NCBI RefSeq assembly: GCF_022605165.1
Contig: NC_063068.1
Coordinates: 3,286,001 to 3,350,000, forward strand
Length of the DNA: 64,000 bases
Reading direction: 5' to 3'
Source: Purpureocillium takamizusanense
Lineage: Eukaryota > Ascomycota > Sordariomycetes > Hypocreales > Ophiocordycipitaceae
In this document: positions 60,831 through 64,000 of the stretch, piece after piece
Layout of the letters: every line of letters starts with the position of its first letter
Position numbering within the stretch: position 1 is the first letter of the stretch
Notes under the pieces: generated by a model
Database searches by the model: none
Told to the model about the DNA's origin: nothing
Seen by the model: the letters and a program-made list of their open reading frames with translations, nothing else
Position numbers and translations under genes: made by a program

Positions 60831-61456
60831 GGCGGGTAACCCCCTGGTTCATATGGCGGGCTGGATGGAGTTTTGACACGGCGAAGGGGCGGGATAATAA
60901 TGGATTCTGGGTCACGAAAGAGCATAGCAAAGGCGTCGACGTAGCGGCAAGCAGTGGGCATGCTGATGACGGTGCGGACGCAAAAGGTCGTGCGCCGCCA
61001 TCTTCTGTCGGAGAAGGGACACCATCTGCTTTGAGCGGCGCAAGTGAGGGAGACGGCGGACGGATTCATCGGCATGGAGTGCGAGATAGAGCCCACGCGA
61101 GCGTGCGGCAATGCTGCAGAGTGTACGAAGTAATGCGAAAGCAAAACGCTTGACTCCCAGACAAAGCGTACTCAGGGCCAGTGATTTTGGTCGACAGCGT
61201 CGGGCGTCGATGTCGCGACAGGGGAGGCAAGCAGCAGCCAGGGTGGCGAGGGCGGTATCGCTGTATCGAGGTTATGGCTTTACTGTATCCGGAGGGGTCC
61301 GTGGTGGTCGGTCACTGGGCGGGAGTGGATCGTCCGTTGGAACTTCCCCCAAGGTCGCCGCCGGGCTTGATTTGAATCCTCGTCCGCAAATCAGCCACAA
61401 GCCACCCTCAACGAGCGATCGTATAACATAAGGCCCTCGACATCGATACCGTCACC
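60831..61456. other. Intergenic region, no gene seen
   Basis: Holds the 3' flank of the unknown protein gene and the promoter of PET100. One TACGAAGTA word lies at 61134-61142. No credible open frame. Confidence 0.6.
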
Positions 61457-61871
61457 ATGGGTGGCCTCAATCTAGAGGTGTTCAAGGTAAGCACAGCCGG
61501 ACGTGTCTCGATGCCCACCGACGGTCAGGCCCCAGTCCCGCCGACGAGGCCGCCGCAGCATGCAGCTCCTCCTTCCTCCCTCCCATGCTGACCGGCGCAC
61601 GCGCGCGTCCACGCAGTTTGGCATGTATGTCATGTTCCCCATCGGCATCATGTACTACTTCGGCACCAACCTCGACAACCGCTTCTCCGTACACGACTTT
61701 TGGCCGCGGCCCGAGGAGTGCAACAAGGTGCCCCGCGACCGGGACGAGGTCAAGGCCGAGTACGAGCGCATCGTCGCGCGCCAGCGCTTCCGCCAGGCGC
61801 AGATGCTCGAGGAGGAGCGCCAGCGGGCGAGGCTGCAGCCTGCGCCGTCGAGCAACGGCAACGATTCTTGA
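61457..61871 (+). CDS. PET100: Cytochrome c oxidase assembly protein PET100
   Basis: Inner-membrane chaperone needed to build mitochondrial respiratory complex IV. Two exons: a 30-nt first exon coding MGGLNLEVFK (61457-61486) and 61617-61871, giving 94 residues. Joining them gives MGGLNLEVFK/FGMYVMFPIGIMYYFG, the family hallmark: a short N-terminus followed at once by a single membrane span. The C-terminal half is charged and helical (PEECNKVPRDRDEVKAEYERI...EEERQRARLQ), as in other fungal PET100 proteins. The first coding exon is too short to be found by frame length alone. The gene is convergent with TACO1, with 259 bp between stop codons. Confidence 0.93.
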
Positions 61872-62130
61872 GCACGTTCTACTCGGAGGGAGGAGATGTG
61901 CGCACAGGACGCCGGCGGGCCGTGCTTGAATGCGACACACGGAGAGGAAGACGGGGCTGTACGATTTACTTGTCGGAGGCGTGGGAACAGACAACGACAA
62001 AGATCTAGCATGGGACCGGCGTTTTTCTTTCATTCTTTGGATCATGGGCGTGGGGACAGCAAAATGGACGCTTCAACTCTGCTCTTGTGGGGGGGTTATA
62101 TTGAACAGGCTGGAGCGACGCACTCCTGTG
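61872..62130. other. Convergent 3' region between PET100 and TACO1
   Basis: 259 bp between two stop codons on opposite strands, holding both 3' untranslated regions. No coding signal. Confidence 0.6.
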
Positions 62131-63253
62131 TTATACATCAATGTGCCTTTCTATCCTGTCCCACTCCTCATCGCTGATGGTTCCCTGCCGGATATTAGCA
62201 AACACGGCCTTGACCTCGGGGAACTCTCTCATGGCCGCGAATAAAGCGTCAAGGCTCTCGGCCGACCGATGCGAGTCGACGGCGACCGTGGTGTCCTCGT
62301 TGGCGGCCCAGATAATGTCCGACTCGAGCACTTCGAGCCCAAACTTGCTAGACACCGCGTCGGTGATGGCCGCCACCGACGCAGGCTGCGTCCAGGCGAG
62401 GAAGCCGCCGTCGGGCAGCTCCTCGACGTCCTCGGCGCCCTCGTGCTCGACGAAGTGGTCCAGCACGTCCGAAAGGGTCGGGCCGCCACCACCGCCGCCC
62501 GCCTTGGGCTTGAAGACGGCGCGCCCGCGCCTGGAAAAGTAGAAGGCGGTGCCGCCGACGACGCCGCCCGCCTTCTTGACGACGTACTTGAGGTCGTGCA
62601 GCGTCCGCGTCTTGTTGTCCGTCTCGATGTCGGCGATGAGGGCGATGTTGGGCGGCATGAGCACCTCGAGCGTCATGGGTTCGAGCTGCGCGCCGGTCGC
62701 CGAACGGCCCTGGCCCCGCGCTATGGCGGCTTCAACCAGCGACTTGGGCACGCTTGCTGCTCATCATCATCACTCTTGGTGTCAGCACAGCTCTCGACCC
62801 TCGACGTTACCATGCACCAGCCATCGACGAGAAATGAAAAAACTTGCGTACGCACCTTTTGACGCCGCGGCGACTGCATTGGCCAGTTGCGAGTTGAACT
62901 TGAGGTCTTCTCCGTACACTGCGCCGAAAGGAGGGAGACAAGTCAGATACCGGTACATCGTCATCCAATGCCGGCTGCTCTTCTTTGTGTACGTGTGTGT
63001 GTGTGTGCTAACTCCGAGAGTACATGGAAATGAGCTTGGTATAGGCCGTGCGCTCAGCCATCTTCTTCTTGTCGGTGACGGCCTTAATGTGTTTCGTCTT
63101 GGACCACTTGTTGTGTCCTGCGAGCGGCGCCGCCGTCGTCGCGAATTGTCGCAAGCATCGTGGACATGTGGGGTTTGTCGTGAGGTGCCGGCTCGGTCGT
63201 GACGCCGTGATTGAGTGCGTCGATAGCTGTAGAGACGCCCTGCGCATCGCCAT
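62131..63253 (-). CDS. TACO1: Mitochondrial YebC-family translational activator (TACO1)
   Basis: Relative of bacterial YebC. The mammalian mitochondrial form, TACO1, activates translation of cytochrome c oxidase subunit I. Three exons (63013-63253, 62856-62918, 62131-62756) give 309 residues. The N-terminal about 40 residues are Arg/Ser/Thr-rich with a CPRCLRQFATTAAPLAGH end, a plausible mitochondrial presequence. The YebC start motif GHNKWSKTKHIKAVTDKKK follows directly. Exon 2 codes MYGEDLKFNSQLANAVAAASK and joins to ASVPKSLVEAAIARGQG, matching the family. The rest (LIADIETDNKTRTLHDLKYVVKKAGG; FYFSRRGRAVF) is typical. The first intron uses the donor GTTAGC, weaker than its neighbours, but it is the only one that keeps frame. 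Divergent from the next gene with 414 bp between starts. Confidence 0.93.
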
Positions 63254-63667
63254 GACGGCGTGTCGCCTCGATTCGAGTTCTGAGAGCGGACGTGGTGAAG
63301 GAGTCGAAGTTGCGGCACCCGGCGCCCCTGGGCTTTGCTGATTGGCTCAAGAGGCGGCGGCTGTCGGGTCCACTGGCAGCACGGAGTACCACCGACCGAC
63401 CTGGAGCTCCCCGCGGTCGCGTGCAGCCTCCTGGAGCTGGAGCCCAGCAGCGCTTGTTGGGGGCCTAGGGGGGTCCCGTCTGTTCCACCATGCCTGGGCG
63501 CCTGGGCTGCCGTGGATGCGTGCCCTGGGCTGCAGCTGCCCTGCTCTAGGTAGCGCCGACAGCAGGTCGACCGACCGACCGACCGACCCCCTGATGGAGA
63601 CAACTTGCTTCAACATCGACGCAACAACGGCACCCCAGGCCATTGATGGCAGTCGAAGCCATCCACC
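63254..63667. promoter_or_regulatory. Divergent promoter region between TACO1 and the edge gene
   Basis: 414 bp between two start codons on opposite strands must hold both promoters. It contains a CGAC tetranucleotide repeat. No TATA box is obvious. Confidence 0.5.
63566..63589. repeat. CGAC tetranucleotide repeat
   Basis: About five to six tandem CGAC units, roughly 80 nt upstream of the start codon at 63668. Confidence 0.9.
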
Positions 63668-64000
63668 ATGTCGTCGAATCAAGAAGCTGAGCCCTCGGCG
63701 GCCGAACCAGGCAGCCCCCAGTCTCCCATCGAAGCCGCAACAAGCCCTCCTGCCGCCGCCGCCGTTGCCGCCACCACCACGACCACCGCCGCCCACGAGC
63801 CGCAGACGAACACGCCCGAGCTCGACGTCCCCAAGCTACAGTCCCTGCCAGCCGAGCAACAGGAGCTGTATCTGCTCACGTTCGTGTCGAGCTTGACCAA
63901 GCACGTGCTGGCGCTCTCGTCCGACGACTGCACCGCCCAGCAGTTCTACCTGAAGCGCGAGATCTTCCAGATCATCAACCTGCCCGCACCGCAACCCTCG
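63668..64000 (+). CDS. 5' end of a large protein, possibly a HEATR5/Laa1-type HEAT-repeat protein (partial)
   Basis: The frame runs from the ATG at 63668 through the window end, so only the first 111 residues are seen. After a low-complexity Ala/Thr/Pro-rich N-terminus of about 55 residues comes an ordered stretch: ELDVPKLQSLPAEQQELYLL, then TFVSSLTKHVLALSSDDCTA, then QQFYLKREIFQIINLP. This resembles the start of fungal HEAT-repeat proteins related to Laa1/HEATR5, which act with clathrin adaptor AP-1 in Golgi-endosome traffic. The assignment is from memory of the family pattern and is tentative; the gene itself looks real. Confidence 0.6.
   Translation, partial: MSSNQEAEPSAAEPGSPQSPIEAATSPPAAAAVAATTTTTAAHEPQTNTPELDVPKLQSLPAEQQELYLLTFVSSLTKHVLALSSDDCTAQQFYLKREIFQIINLPAPQPS

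Overview
The window is nuclear DNA from a filamentous ascomycete. Genes are interrupted by short introns (about 54-146 nt) with GT...AG ends, coding regions are GC-rich, and every recognisable protein has a fungal or eukaryotic-mitochondrial character. The family mix fits Sordariomycetes, and Hypocreales is my best guess: a secreted S8 protease with a PA-type insert, a long-chain alcohol oxidase, a class I cAMP phosphodiesterase, PET100 and TACO1. I cannot name the species. All gene models are read by eye from splice signals and family conservation; none has been checked by a search.

Layout: (a) 1-7.5 kb holds a catalase gene (+) facing an unrecognised protein gene (-). (b) 7.5-15.3 kb shows no credible gene. 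(c) 15.3-23.7 kb holds a four-exon fatty alcohol oxidase and a four-exon 3',5'-cyclic nucleotide phosphodiesterase, both on the minus strand. (d) 23.7-31.4 kb is a second gene-free block full of simple repeats. (e) 31.4-41.7 kb holds a large UBP12-type ubiquitin protease and an M16 insulin-degrading-enzyme/Ste23 metalloprotease, both minus. (f) 41.7-46.2 kb is gene-free. (g) 46.2-54.7 kb is a compact block of five genes: an Mpp6-like zinc-knuckle protein (-) divergent from the NDUFS6 subunit of complex I (+), a secreted subtilase (-), a YjbQ/UPF0047 protein (+), and the 25 kDa subunit of cleavage factor Im (-). (h) 54.7-58.9 kb is gene-free. (i) 58.9-64 kb holds an unrecognised 630-residue protein, PET100 (+) convergent with TACO1 (-), both for cytochrome c oxidase biogenesis, and the 5' end of a large protein that runs off the window.

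Working together: three nuclear genes for the respiratory chain (NDUFS6, PET100, TACO1) lie within about 16 kb. Catalase and alcohol oxidase are linked biochemically, since the oxidase makes hydrogen peroxide, but they lie 11 kb apart and nothing shows co-regulation. The phosphodiesterase acts on the cAMP/PKA pathway, and the secreted protease on external protein.

The most unusual features are not genes. First, the 9-mer TACGAAGTA (or its complement) occurs at least 12 times, always between genes, where about 0.5 would be expected by chance. It sits among dense clusters of TAGGTA/GTACCTA words. Second, three introns in two genes (and possibly a fourth) have lengths divisible by three and no stop codon, so keeping them would insert residues without breaking the protein. 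I found no transposon, tRNA, rRNA or CRISPR array.
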